NCBI RefSeq assembly: GCF_031628175.1
Contig: NZ_JAVLVT010000008.1
Coordinates: 162,121 to 226,120 of the forward strand
Direction of reading: 5' to 3'
Length of the DNA stretch: 64,000 nt
From: Lipingzhangella_A rawalii
GTDB taxonomy: Bacteria; Actinomycetota; Actinomycetes; Streptosporangiales; Streptosporangiaceae
Shown piece by piece: positions 39,300-48,099 of this stretch. Below the pieces are notes generated by a model. That model was not told the DNA's origin, did not search any database, and worked only from the letters and a program-made list of their open reading frames with translations. Position 1 is the stretch's first letter. Every line of letters begins with the position of its first letter. Position numbers and translations under genes: made by a program.

Positions 39300-39607
39300 G
39301 CGCGGGTAACGGGTGCGGAGCCCCGGAGGGTGGAGTCACTCTCACCGACGGCCAGGCCGAAGACCAGGCGGTCATCCAGGGCACGGTGACCCGGGACGCC
39401 CAGCCCCTGCGCGGCGCCTATGCCCGGCTACTCAACACGGACGGCGAGTTTGCCGGTGAGGTTGCCACCGGCGATGAGGGAACGTTCCGGTTCTTCGCCG
39501 CCGACGGGGACTGGCGGATTCGGGTCCTGGCCTCCCAGGGGTTCAGTGCCGAGTACGAGGTCACGGCGCAGACCGGCAAGGTGGTGGACCTCCAAGTTCA
39601 CGCCTGA
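39296..39607 (+). CDS. DUF1416 family protein (SseC-like)
   Basis: This 103-residue protein of the DUF1416 family starts CGAPEGGVTLTDGQAEDQAV and has a beta-sandwich-like middle (QGTVTRDAQPLRGAYARLLN; GTFRFFAADGDWRIRVLAS). Its GTG overlaps the rhodanese stop by four bases. In mycobacteria the same pair (rhodanese plus SseC) is linked to sulfur metabolism. No catalytic residue is recognised. Confidence 0.92.
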   Translation: MSAGNGCGAPEGGVTLTDGQAEDQAVIQGTVTRDAQPLRGAYARLLNTDGEFAGEVATGDEGTFRFFAADGDWRIRVLASQGFSAEYEVTAQTGKVVDLQVHA

Positions 39608-39639
39608 GGACTCCACCGGCCCCACTCGCGACATTAACC

Positions 39640-39675
39640 AAGGCCGCCGCGGGATTTCGATTCCGCGGCGGCCTT
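39640..39675 (+). terminator. Terminator after the DUF1416 gene
   Basis: A 13-bp perfect stem (AAGGCCGCCGCGG with its complement) with a 10-base loop, followed by GTGTGGTTT. It closes the sulfur operon. Confidence 0.75.
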
Positions 39676-39774
39676 GTGTGGTTTCGGGATGTCGAATCTC
39701 GCCACGTTCATGACAAGCCCGACGATTCCTGCCACTATGCGGGCGTAGGGGAATCAGCGAGGCGGTGACGAAGC

Positions 39775-41943
39775 GTGAGTTCCCAGGAGCGAGGCGAGTC
39801 CGTGGCACTCGGCTGGCAGTACGCCCAGCTGGTCCCCGACCCCGGCCCGCCACCACAGCGCCCCAGCCCCGAGGAGTACGAGCGGCTCAGCGAGGACTGG
39901 CTCGCCGAGCAGCGATGCAGTGAAACCGAAGTCAACCGTCCGCTATGGATCGTCCTCACGATGCTGGCCCTGGCCGTGGGTGCACTCGTGCTCCTCACCG
40001 TCACACGACTGCTTCCGGCCCTGTTCGCCGTGGCGGGCGCCCTCGGGTGCCTCGTGGTGGCGGTGCCCGTGAGTGTGGCCCTGGTGCAGGCCCGCCGGGT
40101 GACCCGTGCCCGAATCGCCGAGGAGCAGCAGCGCCTGGCCGAACGCAGGGACGAGGCACTGGACCAGCTCCGGGGCCGGCAGGAGGAGCACGCCCGGGAC
40201 TATGCGCGCTGGGAAGCACGCCGTCGCGCCTTCGAGGCCCAGCCACACTGGTACCTCGTCACCGCTGCGCCACACATCCGGCGCATCCAGGTACTCGGTG
40301 GCGATGAAGTCGGCTGGTCGGCACTGCTCACCAGCATTGGCGCGGGACGGCTGCGGGCCGGCAGCGATGTCACGGTCGTGGACCTCTCCGGTCGGGCCGT
40401 GGCCGCCGACCTGCTGGAGCTGTCCACGGCCTGCGGGGTCGCCGCACGACGTTGGATTCTCCCCGCGGACGTGCCCAGCCTGGACATTGGAACGAACCTC
40501 GGGGCCGACGCTTTCGCGGACATTCTCGCGACCGTCGTCGCCGCGCGCAGCCACGACCAGGAACAGGAGCCCGCCGCCGCGCTGCTGAAACAGGTGTTGG
40601 ACATTCTGGATGACGGCGCGGGGGTGGCCGCGGTGAATGCCGCCCTGCGGGTCCTCACCGAGGAACCCACCGGACGTGCCACCGGGACCGACACCGCGTC
40701 CGTGGTTGCTTCCACAGTGCCGCACGATACGAGGCGTGGCCCGGAGGCCACGGACACCCCGGACGCGGCCGGGGGCGCCCCCGGGGCGGGGGCGGACGCG
40801 CATGCCGGACCGGGCGTTGCGGCCGGAGGCGCGGGTGACCTCGGCGAACTCACCCCCCGACAGCGTGCTCAGCTGCGTTCCCGGATCGGCACGGACCCGC
40901 AGACACGGCACCGCGCCTGGCTCATGGAGCAGCATCTGTCGCCGCTCGACGGGCTTGCCCTCCGGGGAGCTGACCCGTCCGGCTACGCCCAGGTCAAGGT
41001 GATCGCAGTCGACCGGACCACCGGAGAGGCCGCGCGCCGCACCTACGGCACCTACACGGTGACCGCGCTACGGCACCTCCTGGGGGAGCTCGCCCGCAGG
41101 ACCGTGGCCGGACGACCATGGGACCACACCATCGTGGTGGTCGGTGCCGACCTCGTTCCCGCAGCCGAGCGGGAGAAACTGGTATCCGCCGCGCAGTCCA
41201 CCGGAAGCTGTGGCGTGGTGCTGGCGCACCGCACCGCGCGGTCCCTGGACACCCGGGCTGAGCCGCCCGACGCGGCGACCCTGCCGGTCGTTATGCGCCC
41301 GCCCGACGACACCACGGCCCGCGTCGCGCTGACGATGCTGGGCGCGGGCGAAGGGAGCCCCACCCAGCCGTGGCCAACGAGCAGACTGACCGAGGTCATC
41401 AGCGGGGCCCTGTCCGACGCCGTCCCGGAGTCCTACCTCGGAGCAGTCCCCTCGGCCCCCCGAACGGACAAGGACACAGCATCGGCGAGCTCCGCGGCGT
41501 CCGCACCCGCGCGGGGTCAGGCGGCCGGCCGGCGCCGGGTTCCGCCCCTCGAACTCACCCGCGCCCTGGCCACATCCAGTGTCTGGGGGCGGGGGACGCG
41601 CCAGGCACAGGACATGGACCGGCAAACCGACAGCGACGAGGACCCGCGCCAGCATCGGCAGCCGGGACGGCCCGGGGAACCGCCCACCGATTCCGCCAAC
41701 GCCACCAACGCTGGGGTGCGCGTTCCGCCGCTGGGGCAGCTGCCCGCGACCGCTATGCTGCTGGGCGGGGACCAGCCCCCGGTCCTCGCGGATGCCAACC
41801 CGGGGATCCTCACCCTCGCGACCGCGACCCTGTCCACCCTCGCCGAGACCGACCCCCAGCGCATGACCCCCGACCCGGAGACTCTCGCCGACATCGCCGC
41901 CAACCTCGGTCCACCACGGCAGCGACTCGACTGGCGCGGGTAG
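39775..41943 (+). CDS. Large membrane-anchored protein resembling a degenerate HerA/FtsK-type ATPase
   Basis: This 722-residue protein carries two N-terminal helices (about 57-75 and 80-105) and a coiled coil (about 105-150, RIAEEQQRLAERRDEALDQL). From about 160 a pattern like the ATPase core of HerA/FtsK-type proteins is seen, but the P-loop position reads VLGGDEVGWSALLTSIGAGR instead of G-x4-G-K-S/T, and the Walker-B-like segment is HTIVVVGADLVPAAERE without the usual acidic pair. A long linker, rich in Gly, Ala and Pro (about 315-365), splits the halves. The start at 39775 is uncertain; GTG 39802 with GAGG upstream is an alternative. Not recognised as a named family. Confidence 0.7.
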   Translation: MSSQERGESVALGWQYAQLVPDPGPPPQRPSPEEYERLSEDWLAEQRCSETEVNRPLWIVLTMLALAVGALVLLTVTRLLPALFAVAGALGCLVVAVPVSVALVQARRVTRARIAEEQQRLAERRDEALDQLRGRQEEHARDYARWEARRRAFEAQPHWYLVTAAPHIRRIQVLGGDEVGWSALLTSIGAGRLRAGSDVTVVDLSGRAVAADLLELSTACGVAARRWILPADVPSLDIGTNLGADAFADILATVVAARSHDQEQEPAAALLKQVLDILDDGAGVAAVNAALRVLTEEPTGRATGTDTASVVASTVPHDTRRGPEATDTPDAAGGAPGAGADAHAGPGVAAGGAGDLGELTPRQRAQLRSRIGTDPQTRHRAWLMEQHLSPLDGLALRGADPSGYAQVKVIAVDRTTGEAARRTYGTYTVTALRHLLGELARRTVAGRPWDHTIVVVGADLVPAAEREKLVSAAQSTGSCGVVLAHRTARSLDTRAEPPDAATLPVVMRPPDDTTARVALTMLGAGEGSPTQPWPTSRLTEVISGALSDAVPESYLGAVPSAPRTDKDTASASSAASAPARGQAAGRRRVPPLELTRALATSSVWGRGTRQAQDMDRQTDSDEDPRQHRQPGRPGEPPTDSANATNAGVRVPPLGQLPATAMLLGGDQPPVLADANPGILTLATATLSTLAETDPQRMTPDPETLADIAANLGPPRQRLDWRG

Positions 41944-41987
41944 GTCCGCGTCGGCACTGCCCGGTCCCGGGCCGTGCGTGACGGACC
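41943..41987 (+). terminator. Terminator-like hairpin after the 722-residue gene
   Basis: An imperfect stem of about 20 bp (GGTCCG...GCCCGG with CCGGGC...CGGACC) starts right after the stop codon. It could isolate this gene from folP. Confidence 0.5.
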
Positions 41988-42043
41988 GTACAGCTGACCT
42001 GGCCGATTGTGCCGGGGCTCCGCAGGCGCGCGGTCGCACTGAG

Positions 42044-42049
42044 TAGGCT
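42044..42049 (+). promoter_or_regulatory. -10 box (TAGGCT) of a leaderless promoter for folP
   Basis: TAGGCT is followed by GGCCGGT and the ATG at 42057: a perfect example of the leaderless layout. Confidence 0.6.
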
Positions 42050-42056
42050 GGCCGGT

Positions 42057-42953
42057 ATGGAGTCGACGAATCCGCTGCCGCACCTCCCAACCCTGTCCCG
42101 ATGTCTGGTCATGGGCATCGTAAACGTCACGCCGGACTCGTTCTCCGACGGTGGCCAGTGGGACGATACGCACGCCGCGGTGGAACGGGGCCGCCAACTG
42201 GCGGCCGAGGGGGCTGACATCATCGACGTGGGCGGTGAGTCCACACGCCCGGGCGCGGATCGCGTCTCTGTCGAGGAGGAGCTACGCCGGGTACACCCCG
42301 TCGTCGGTGAGTTGGCGCGCCAGGGGATCGTGACCAGCGTTGACACCATGCGGGCGGAGGTGGCCGAGGCCGCCGTGGCCGCCGGTGCCCGGATCGTCAA
42401 CGATGTCAGTGGGGGTCTGGCCGACCCGGCCATGGCCGACGTTGTCGCGCGTAGCGGTGTCGGCTATGTGGTGTCCCACTGGCGCGGACACAGCCGCGGG
42501 ATGCAGGACCAGGCCAGCTATACCGATGTGGTCACCGATGTGGTCACCGAGTTGGAAACACGGATGACCGAACTGCGCGACTCCGGAGTGCACCCGGAAC
42601 AGATGGTCCTGGACCCCGGCCTGGGGTTCGCGAAGAGTGTTGCCGAGGGGCACAACTGGTCCCTGCTGGCGGGGATCCAGGAACTGCGGCGACTGGGGCG
42701 GCCGGTTCTCGTGGGCGCCTCCCGCAAACGCTTCCTCGGACATTTGCTGCGGGCCTCGGACGAGGAGCTGCGTCCGGCACCCGGCCGGGACGACGCAACC
42801 GTGGCGCTGACGGCCCTGGCGGCCTACCACGGTGCATGGGCGGTCCGGGTCCACGAGGTGTCCGGGAACGCCGATGCCGTCCGTGTCGCCGACGCCTGGC
42901 GTGGCGCCGCGGATGGCATGCCCGCAGCAACGACAGGGGGAGGGGCGTGGTGA
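42057..42953 (+). CDS. folP: Dihydropteroate synthase
   Basis: This 298-residue enzyme joins pABA and pterin diphosphate. Hallmarks: VMGIVNVTPDSFSDGG, DIIDVGGESTRPGADRVSVE, VDTMRAEVAEAA, IVNDVSGG, MVLDPGLGFAKSV and the C-terminal VLVGASRKRFLGHLL. It opens the folate operon from a leaderless promoter and ends by overlapping the next start (GTGA). Confidence 0.96.
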   Translation: MESTNPLPHLPTLSRCLVMGIVNVTPDSFSDGGQWDDTHAAVERGRQLAAEGADIIDVGGESTRPGADRVSVEEELRRVHPVVGELARQGIVTSVDTMRAEVAEAAVAAGARIVNDVSGGLADPAMADVVARSGVGYVVSHWRGHSRGMQDQASYTDVVTDVVTELETRMTELRDSGVHPEQMVLDPGLGFAKSVAEGHNWSLLAGIQELRRLGRPVLVGASRKRFLGHLLRASDEELRPAPGRDDATVALTALAAYHGAWAVRVHEVSGNADAVRVADAWRGAADGMPAATTGGGAW

Positions 42954-43417
42954 GGGCCCGGCAGGAGATCCTCGAACGGGTGGCCGAGGCCAACGCGGAC
43001 TTCTACCACGCCATCGAGACCGGCGACCTCGACCTCATGGAGCGGGTCTGGGCACACGAGGAGCAGGCCCCGGATCTGGTGTGTGTCAATCCGGGCTGGA
43101 CACTGCTCCGCGGACGTTCCGAGATCCTGCGTGCCTGGGCGCTGATCATGGCCAACGTTCCCTACATCCAGTACGTACTGACCGACACCCACGTGGGGGT
43201 CAGCGGGGAGATCGCCATGGTGACCTGCTCGGAGAACGTACTCACGGCGGAGGACGACAGCCCGGGCTTCGTGGCCGGTGGCCAGGTGGTGACCACGAAC
43301 CTCTTCGTGCGGGTGGGACAGAGCTGGCGGCTGTGGTCCCATCACGCCTCTCCGGTCATGACCGATGAGGACGGCGATGAGGATCCGACCGCCGGCGGTG
43401 CGACGGGAGGACTCTAG
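42950..43417 (+). CDS. SnoaL-like (NTF2-fold) protein in the folate operon
   Basis: This 155-residue NTF2-like protein has the DUF4440/SnoaL pattern: ERVAEANADFYHAIETGDLD, MERVWAHEEQAPDLVCVNPG, WTLLRGRSEILRAWALIM and SWRLWSHHASPV. It overlaps the folP stop and is followed at once by folB, so it belongs to the operon. Its function, whether pterin binding or unrelated, is unknown. NTF2 folds often serve as small enzymes or ligand binders. Confidence 0.88.
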   Translation: MRARQEILERVAEANADFYHAIETGDLDLMERVWAHEEQAPDLVCVNPGWTLLRGRSEILRAWALIMANVPYIQYVLTDTHVGVSGEIAMVTCSENVLTAEDDSPGFVAGGQVVTTNLFVRVGQSWRLWSHHASPVMTDEDGDEDPTAGGATGGL

Positions 43418-43831
43418 ATGACCGGGGTTTATGCGGCCGGACGCGGCACAGCCGCTGCGGAGCTGGACCGGATCGCGCTGCGCGGGCTGCGCGCACGCGG
43501 GTGGCACGGCGTGTACGCCGAGGAACGTCGCGAGGGGCAGGAGTTCGTGGTGGACGTCGTGCTGGGGCTCGACACCGCGCCCGCGGCGGCCAACGACGAG
43601 CTGGCGCACACGGTTCACTATGGTGAACTGAGTCAGCGGTTGCTGGGTGTCGTTTCCGGTGAACCCGTGCAGCTGATCGAGACGCTGGCCGAACGAATCG
43701 CGCGGACGTGCCTGGCCGAGCCGCTGGTTCGGGAGGTGGAGGTCACCGTGCACAAGCCGGAGGCCCCCATTCCCGAGGTCACGTTCGAGGACGTGTCGGT
43801 GACGATCCGGCGGCCGCGGTTCGCACCGTGA
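43418..43831 (+). CDS. folB: Dihydroneopterin aldolase
   Basis: This 137-residue enzyme cleaves dihydroneopterin to hydroxymethyldihydropterin. Hallmarks: DRIALRGLRARGWHGVYAEE, RREGQEFVVDVVLGLDTAPA, HTVHYGELSQRLLGVVSGEP, LIETLAERIA and the end VSVTIRRP. The ATG follows the SnoaL stop with no gap. Length fits the family. Confidence 0.95.
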   Translation: MTGVYAAGRGTAAAELDRIALRGLRARGWHGVYAEERREGQEFVVDVVLGLDTAPAAANDELAHTVHYGELSQRLLGVVSGEPVQLIETLAERIARTCLAEPLVREVEVTVHKPEAPIPEVTFEDVSVTIRRPRFAP

Positions 43832-43870
43832 CGGCAGGTTGCCAAACCAGCAGGGGGTGGGCGCGACACG

Positions 43871-44401
43871 ATGCAGCAGACGCAGGATATGAGCCAGGCG
43901 CGGACCGTGGTGTTGGCGCTCGGGAGCAACCTGGGGGAGCGCCTGGACAACCTTCAGGGTGCACTGGACGGATTGTTCGAGGCGCCGGGAATGGAACTGA
44001 CCGGGGTCTCCCCGGTGTACGAGACCGTCCCGGTCGGCGGGCCACCACAGCCGAACTTTCTCAACGCGGTGGTCCTCGCCCGGACCATGCTCGAGGGCGC
44101 GGCCGTGTTGGAGCGAGCACGCGGGATCGAGGAGGCCCTGCACCGCCTGCGGGATGTGCGCTGGGGGCCCCGCCCCATCGACGTCGACATCATCACCCTG
44201 GGGCAGGAGTACAGCGCTGCGCCGGAGCTGACCCTGCCGCATCCCCGGGCGCACGAACGCGCCTTCGTGCTACGGCCGTGGGCCGATGTGGACCCGGACG
44301 CCGAACTGCTCGGCCACGGCCGCGTGGGCGACCTCCTTGATGCGGTGGCCGACCAGGAGGTACTTCGTCGCGACGACCTACCGCTACGGCTGCCCGGATG
44401 A
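43871..44401 (+). CDS. folK: 2-amino-4-hydroxy-6-hydroxymethyldihydropteridine pyrophosphokinase
   Basis: This 176-residue enzyme activates the pterin with ATP. Landmarks: VVLALGSNLGERLDNLQGAL, TGVSPVYETVPVGGPPQPNF, FLNAVV, RDVRWGPRPIDVDIITLGQE and LPHPRAHERAFVLRPW. The start ATG at 43871 has a G-rich stretch upstream. It overlaps the DUF3180 gene by four bases. Confidence 0.96.
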   Translation: MQQTQDMSQARTVVLALGSNLGERLDNLQGALDGLFEAPGMELTGVSPVYETVPVGGPPQPNFLNAVVLARTMLEGAAVLERARGIEEALHRLRDVRWGPRPIDVDIITLGQEYSAAPELTLPHPRAHERAFVLRPWADVDPDAELLGHGRVGDLLDAVADQEVLRRDDLPLRLPG

Positions 44402-44931
44402 GCGGGCACAGCCCGGACGGATCGGATCGGCGGGACGGGCACCTGCGACCCATCGGCTGGCGGGTACCCGTCGGCGTGACGGTGGCCGCTGCGGTTGTCG
44501 CCTTCCTCGGTGTCGACCAGCTCTACGCCCAACTACCACCGATTCCCTGGACGGCGATCCCCACGCTCGTGCTCCTCGCGTCCGCGGAGTTCCTCGCGGC
44601 CTACCAGGTGCGGCGGCGGATTCGCCGGGTTCCGGGGACAGAGCCGGTGGAGCCATTGAGCGTGGCGCGTCTCTTCGCGTTGGCGCGGGCGAGCACCCTG
44701 TTCGCGTCCGCCGCCGTGGGACTGTTCGCGGGGGTGGTGCTGGCCCTGTTGGGTCGGTTGGGCCGGATGGCCCCGGCGGTTCGTGTCGACGTGCTCGTGT
44801 CCACGGGCACCCTGGTTGCGGCACTGGTGCTTCTGGCCGCGGGGCTGGTGCTGGAGTACTGCTGTCGCGTCCCGCGGGGCGCGGAGCCGGATCGAGCACG
44901 CGGGCCGGACGAGCTCCCGGGGTCTGGCTAG
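44398..44931 (+). CDS. DUF3180 membrane protein
   Basis: This 177-residue protein has four helices (about 23-45, 50-70, 90-115 and 130-155; for example VPVGVTVAAAVVAFLGVDQL) and a short acidic tail. DUF3180 follows folK in most actinobacteria; its role is unknown. The ATG overlaps the folK stop (ATGA). Confidence 0.9.
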   Translation: MSGHSPDGSDRRDGHLRPIGWRVPVGVTVAAAVVAFLGVDQLYAQLPPIPWTAIPTLVLLASAEFLAAYQVRRRIRRVPGTEPVEPLSVARLFALARASTLFASAAVGLFAGVVLALLGRLGRMAPAVRVDVLVSTGTLVAALVLLAAGLVLEYCCRVPRGAEPDRARGPDELPGSG

Positions 44932-45068
44932 GGAGTGCTTGCGGAAGGTGTGCGGGGCAGGGAGCGCCGCCCGCCGGGCGACGCGGAGACGTACGCCCGT
45001 ACGGGTTCCCAAAGCGGGTCCACGGCGTGTTCCCGCGCATCCGGGACGAACGTGGTTCACTGGGGCAC

Positions 45069-45653
45069 GTGGATGACGACAGCGCCGGGGACGCGGCGTC
45101 GACCGCGCGTCCCCGTATGGAGCCCAATACCGGCTCGGCGTGGGATGGCGGCCTGTCCTCGTCTCCCGCGGCGGACGGGGAGTTCGCGCAGCTGGAGTGG
45201 CGGGGCGTGTCGCAGAAGCTGGCGTGGCACCGGTTCGTGACCATCCTGGCGACGCTCGTCGCGGTGGGCGGTGTCGGCGTGGTCGTCGCGATCGTGTGGC
45301 TGCCACCGGCTGCCCTCCTGGTGTGGGGCGGGGTGGTGCTCGGCGCCGCAGTAGTGGCGCTGGCCTACAGTAGGGCCGCGGCGAACCGCTGGTGCTGGGC
45401 GGAGGGCGCGACGGACCTGGTTATCGCCTACGGGGTGCTGGTGCGACAGGTCGTAATGGTCCCCTACGGCCGGATCCAGGTCGTCGATGTCACCGTGAGC
45501 CCCGTGGAGCAGTGGCTGGGAATCGCCACAGTGCGGGTCCACACCGCAGCGACCACGATCGATGCCTGCGTGTGTGGCCTGACGGAGACGGAGGCCACCC
45601 AGTTGCGCACGCGCCTGGCGAATCGGAGTGAGACGTTCACGACCGGGCTCTGA
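45069..45653 (+). CDS. PH-domain (bPH2-like) membrane protein
   Basis: This 194-residue protein has a disordered start, two helices (about 57-82 and 82-105, TILATLVAVGGVGVVVAIVW) and a bacterial PH domain at the C-terminus (YGVLVRQVVMVPYGRIQVVD, then VHTAATTIDACVCGLTETEA). GTG at 45069 chosen; an ATG at 45117 is possible. Together with the larger PH protein after it, it forms a pair common in actinobacteria; function unknown. Confidence 0.85.
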   Translation: MDDDSAGDAASTARPRMEPNTGSAWDGGLSSSPAADGEFAQLEWRGVSQKLAWHRFVTILATLVAVGGVGVVVAIVWLPPAALLVWGGVVLGAAVVALAYSRAAANRWCWAEGATDLVIAYGVLVRQVVMVPYGRIQVVDVTVSPVEQWLGIATVRVHTAATTIDACVCGLTETEATQLRTRLANRSETFTTGL

Positions 45654-45669
45654 GGAGGGGTGCTGCGAC

Positions 45670-47493
45670 GTGGCGACGGAGAGGCGACGGGGATCGCCGG
45701 CCGATGTGGAGCACTCCCCGGCCCCGCCCGGGGCCACAGTGAGCGGGTCCTGGTTCGGGCTGCGCTGGAACAACACCGGGGCCGGGGCGGGGGCCGACAC
45801 CAACGGTGCGCGGCAGTCGCCATCCCCGCGCGGCAGCGCGACCACCGGAGGGTTCTCCGGGCTTCCCGCGTTACGGGAGGTCCGTTCCCCGACGGGGGGA
45901 TCAACGGGGACCTCGTCGCCGGCCGGCGACACTCCCGCGGCGTCGGCGTCGGCGTCGGCCCACACGGAGCTGTCCCCCGATTCCAGGGAGCATCCGGCGG
46001 CACCTCCGCCACGACTGGCCCCCGCGACCCGGACCCCCGAGCCGAGCCCGGACCACTACTCGCCCCACACCCCGCCTCCACTGAGCTCCAGCCGGAGCAG
46101 CCCCCAGTGGGCCCGTCCGCCTGCAAGCGGTAGGGATACCGGCTCCGCGCCGGCAGTGCCTGGGCCACCGGCGGAACGGGGTGGCGGCGAACCGGGCCCG
46201 GAGGGGCCACACCAGCTGCACTGGCTCACGGTCCCGCTGCGGGTCCTTCTCGTGACGACGGTGATGTTCGCTGTCGTCGGTGTGCTGCTACTGGAGCTGG
46301 AACCGGACCTGGGGCCGGTGCTGACGATGGCGGTGACACTCCTGTTCATCGGGGCGACCGGGGCCGTGTGCCTGGCGGACTGGTGGACCCACACCTACGA
46401 ACTGTCCGGCGATCATCTCCTGCTGCGGCGGGGCCTCGTCCACCATGTGGAGCGGGAGGTTCCCCTGAGCCGTCTCCAGACGGTGGACACGGTGTGCCCG
46501 CTGCTGGTTCGTGTGCTCGGGCTGGCGGAGGTGCGGATCGAGCTGGCGGGAGGGGACCGAAGCGAGGTCCGGCTGGCCTATCTGTCCCGGTACGAGGCCG
46601 ATCGGCTGCGTTCCGCGCTGATCGCGCACGCAGCCGGCCTCCCCGGGGGGACCCCGCCGCCCGAGGACCGGCCGCTCTTCGTCCTGGGTACTCCCATGCT
46701 GCTCACCGCCCTGGTGGCGCAGCTCCCGGTTCTGGTGGCCTTCGGCGGCCTCCTGGTGCTGGCCGTTGTGGGCCTGGCATTTCGTGAGCCCGCGGTCCTG
46801 GGGGCGGTCATTCCGCTGGCGCTGGGTCTGATTCGTGGATTCCTCGGCCCCCTCCTGCGGTATGGCGGGTTCCGGGCTGCCGTTGCCCCGGACGGGCTAC
46901 GTCTGCGTTTCGGTCTGGTGCAGCGCCGCGATCAGACGGTTCCGCCAGGCCGGGTCCACGCGGTGCGGGTCGTGGAGCCCCTGCTGTGGCAGCTCCTCGG
47001 GCTGGCCCGGCTGGATGCCAACATCGCCGGGCATGTGGGCGAGCGCCAGATGGATTCGGCCACGCTGTTGCCGGTGGTCCCGCGGCGTCTCGCCTTCGAG
47101 CTCACCCACCACCTACTGCCGGGGGTCGACCCGGGACGAGCCCAGCTGGTACCCGCACGCGGTCTGCGGGGGCGGACCGCGGAACTCGGGGTCACGGAGA
47201 CCGCGCTGGTGGCCCGGAGTGGAGTCCTGTGCCGCACGGCGGTGATCGTCGCTCATTCCGCCGTGCAGAGCATCCGGCTGGCTTCGGGGCCAGTCGAGCG
47301 GTGGTTGGGGCGTGTGTCCCTGGTGGTCGAGACCGTCCCCGGGCCGGTGCGGCTGCACGCCCCCGCCCGCGGTGTGCGGGAGGGCTGGCGCGTGCTGGCG
47401 CGGGTGAGCTCGGGGGTGGACCGCGGTCGGATGCGTGGTCACGGGCCGGAGCGGTGGGTCACCCGGACCGATCGGTGGCCCGTGCGGAACTGA
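45670..47493 (+). CDS. Large PH-domain (bPH2-like, three domains) membrane protein
   Basis: This 607-residue protein begins with about 180 disordered, Pro/Ser-rich residues, then two helices (about 195-245), a bPH2 domain (LLLRRGLVHHVEREVPLSRL, then VRIELAGGDRSEVRLAYLSR), two more helices (about 335-385), a second domain (RLRFGLVQRRDQTVPPGRVH) and a third (ALVARSGVLCRTAVIVAHSA). The GTG at 45670 follows GAGGAGG. Three PH-like repeats in one protein suggest a membrane scaffold; partners unknown. Confidence 0.87.
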   Translation: MATERRRGSPADVEHSPAPPGATVSGSWFGLRWNNTGAGAGADTNGARQSPSPRGSATTGGFSGLPALREVRSPTGGSTGTSSPAGDTPAASASASAHTELSPDSREHPAAPPPRLAPATRTPEPSPDHYSPHTPPPLSSSRSSPQWARPPASGRDTGSAPAVPGPPAERGGGEPGPEGPHQLHWLTVPLRVLLVTTVMFAVVGVLLLELEPDLGPVLTMAVTLLFIGATGAVCLADWWTHTYELSGDHLLLRRGLVHHVEREVPLSRLQTVDTVCPLLVRVLGLAEVRIELAGGDRSEVRLAYLSRYEADRLRSALIAHAAGLPGGTPPPEDRPLFVLGTPMLLTALVAQLPVLVAFGGLLVLAVVGLAFREPAVLGAVIPLALGLIRGFLGPLLRYGGFRAAVAPDGLRLRFGLVQRRDQTVPPGRVHAVRVVEPLLWQLLGLARLDANIAGHVGERQMDSATLLPVVPRRLAFELTHHLLPGVDPGRAQLVPARGLRGRTAELGVTETALVARSGVLCRTAVIVAHSAVQSIRLASGPVERWLGRVSLVVETVPGPVRLHAPARGVREGWRVLARVSSGVDRGRMRGHGPERWVTRTDRWPVRN

Positions 47494-47807
47494 GTGGTTC
47501 CCGGGATCTATCCACGGTGGGGCTGCCGATCTCGCCACGCGGGGCGTCCGCCGTATCCCGATGTGATGTGAGTTGCGCCACTCCCGATCGCTGTGTCGGC
47601 GCAAAAAAGCGAAGAAAATCCGGACATACATGGTCACAATACGTGTTTATCTGATTACTATCTGGGATAGTATCTCGCGAAAACGCTGTAAATCATGTGT
47701 CTGGTGTGGCTAGATAGAGATGCGAGCACACCAGGTGTTCGAGATCGTACGTACAGTCAGAATGTCAGGCGGTAGCCCCCCGCCGGCATATCCAGAGGAG
47801 TAGTGCA
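47494..47807. other. A/T-rich region upstream of the chaplin gene
   Basis: No gene is seen. The stretch 47620-47720 is unusually A/T-rich for this genome, with a perfect 15-base palindrome and CTAGATAGAGAT-type boxes, which suggests a developmental or stress promoter region. Confidence 0.45.
47657..47671. promoter_or_regulatory. Perfect palindrome ACTATC-TGG-GATAGT upstream of the chaplin gene
   Basis: A 6-bp palindrome around TGG, about 140 bases before the chaplin start, in an A/T-rich context. It could be an operator; the regulator is unknown. Confidence 0.4.
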
Positions 47808-48044
47808 GTGCTGAAGAAGTTCATTGCCACCAGCGCAGTCGCGGCCGCCGCCACCTTCACGCTGATGGGTGCGCCGGCCCACGCGGTCGACGACGTGCAG
47901 ACCTCCGGCGACGGCTCGGTGCTCAGCGGCAACCAGGTGGTGGCCGAGGCCAACGTTCCCGTCAACGTGTGCGGCAACTCCATCGCCATCCTGGGCGTCT
48001 CCTCCGCCAACTGCTACAAGTCCGGCGCGGCCGTCTTCAACTAG
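47808..48044 (+). CDS. Short chaplin-family surface protein
   Basis: This 78-residue protein has a signal peptide (FIATSAVAAAATFTLMGAPA) and one chaplin domain (SGNQVVAEANVPVNVCGNSI, then AILGVSSANCYKSGAAVFN) with the paired Cys. Short chaplins assemble into amyloid-like fibrils that coat aerial hyphae. GTG start with GAGGAG upstream. It is single here, with no second chaplin gene in the window; the family call is firm from the domain. Confidence 0.93.
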   Translation: MLKKFIATSAVAAAATFTLMGAPAHAVDDVQTSGDGSVLSGNQVVAEANVPVNVCGNSIAILGVSSANCYKSGAAVFN

Positions 48045-48099
48045 CCGGAGCGCACACCGCGGCGCCGCAATGCCGGCACTGGTGCCGCGGAAATATCCC

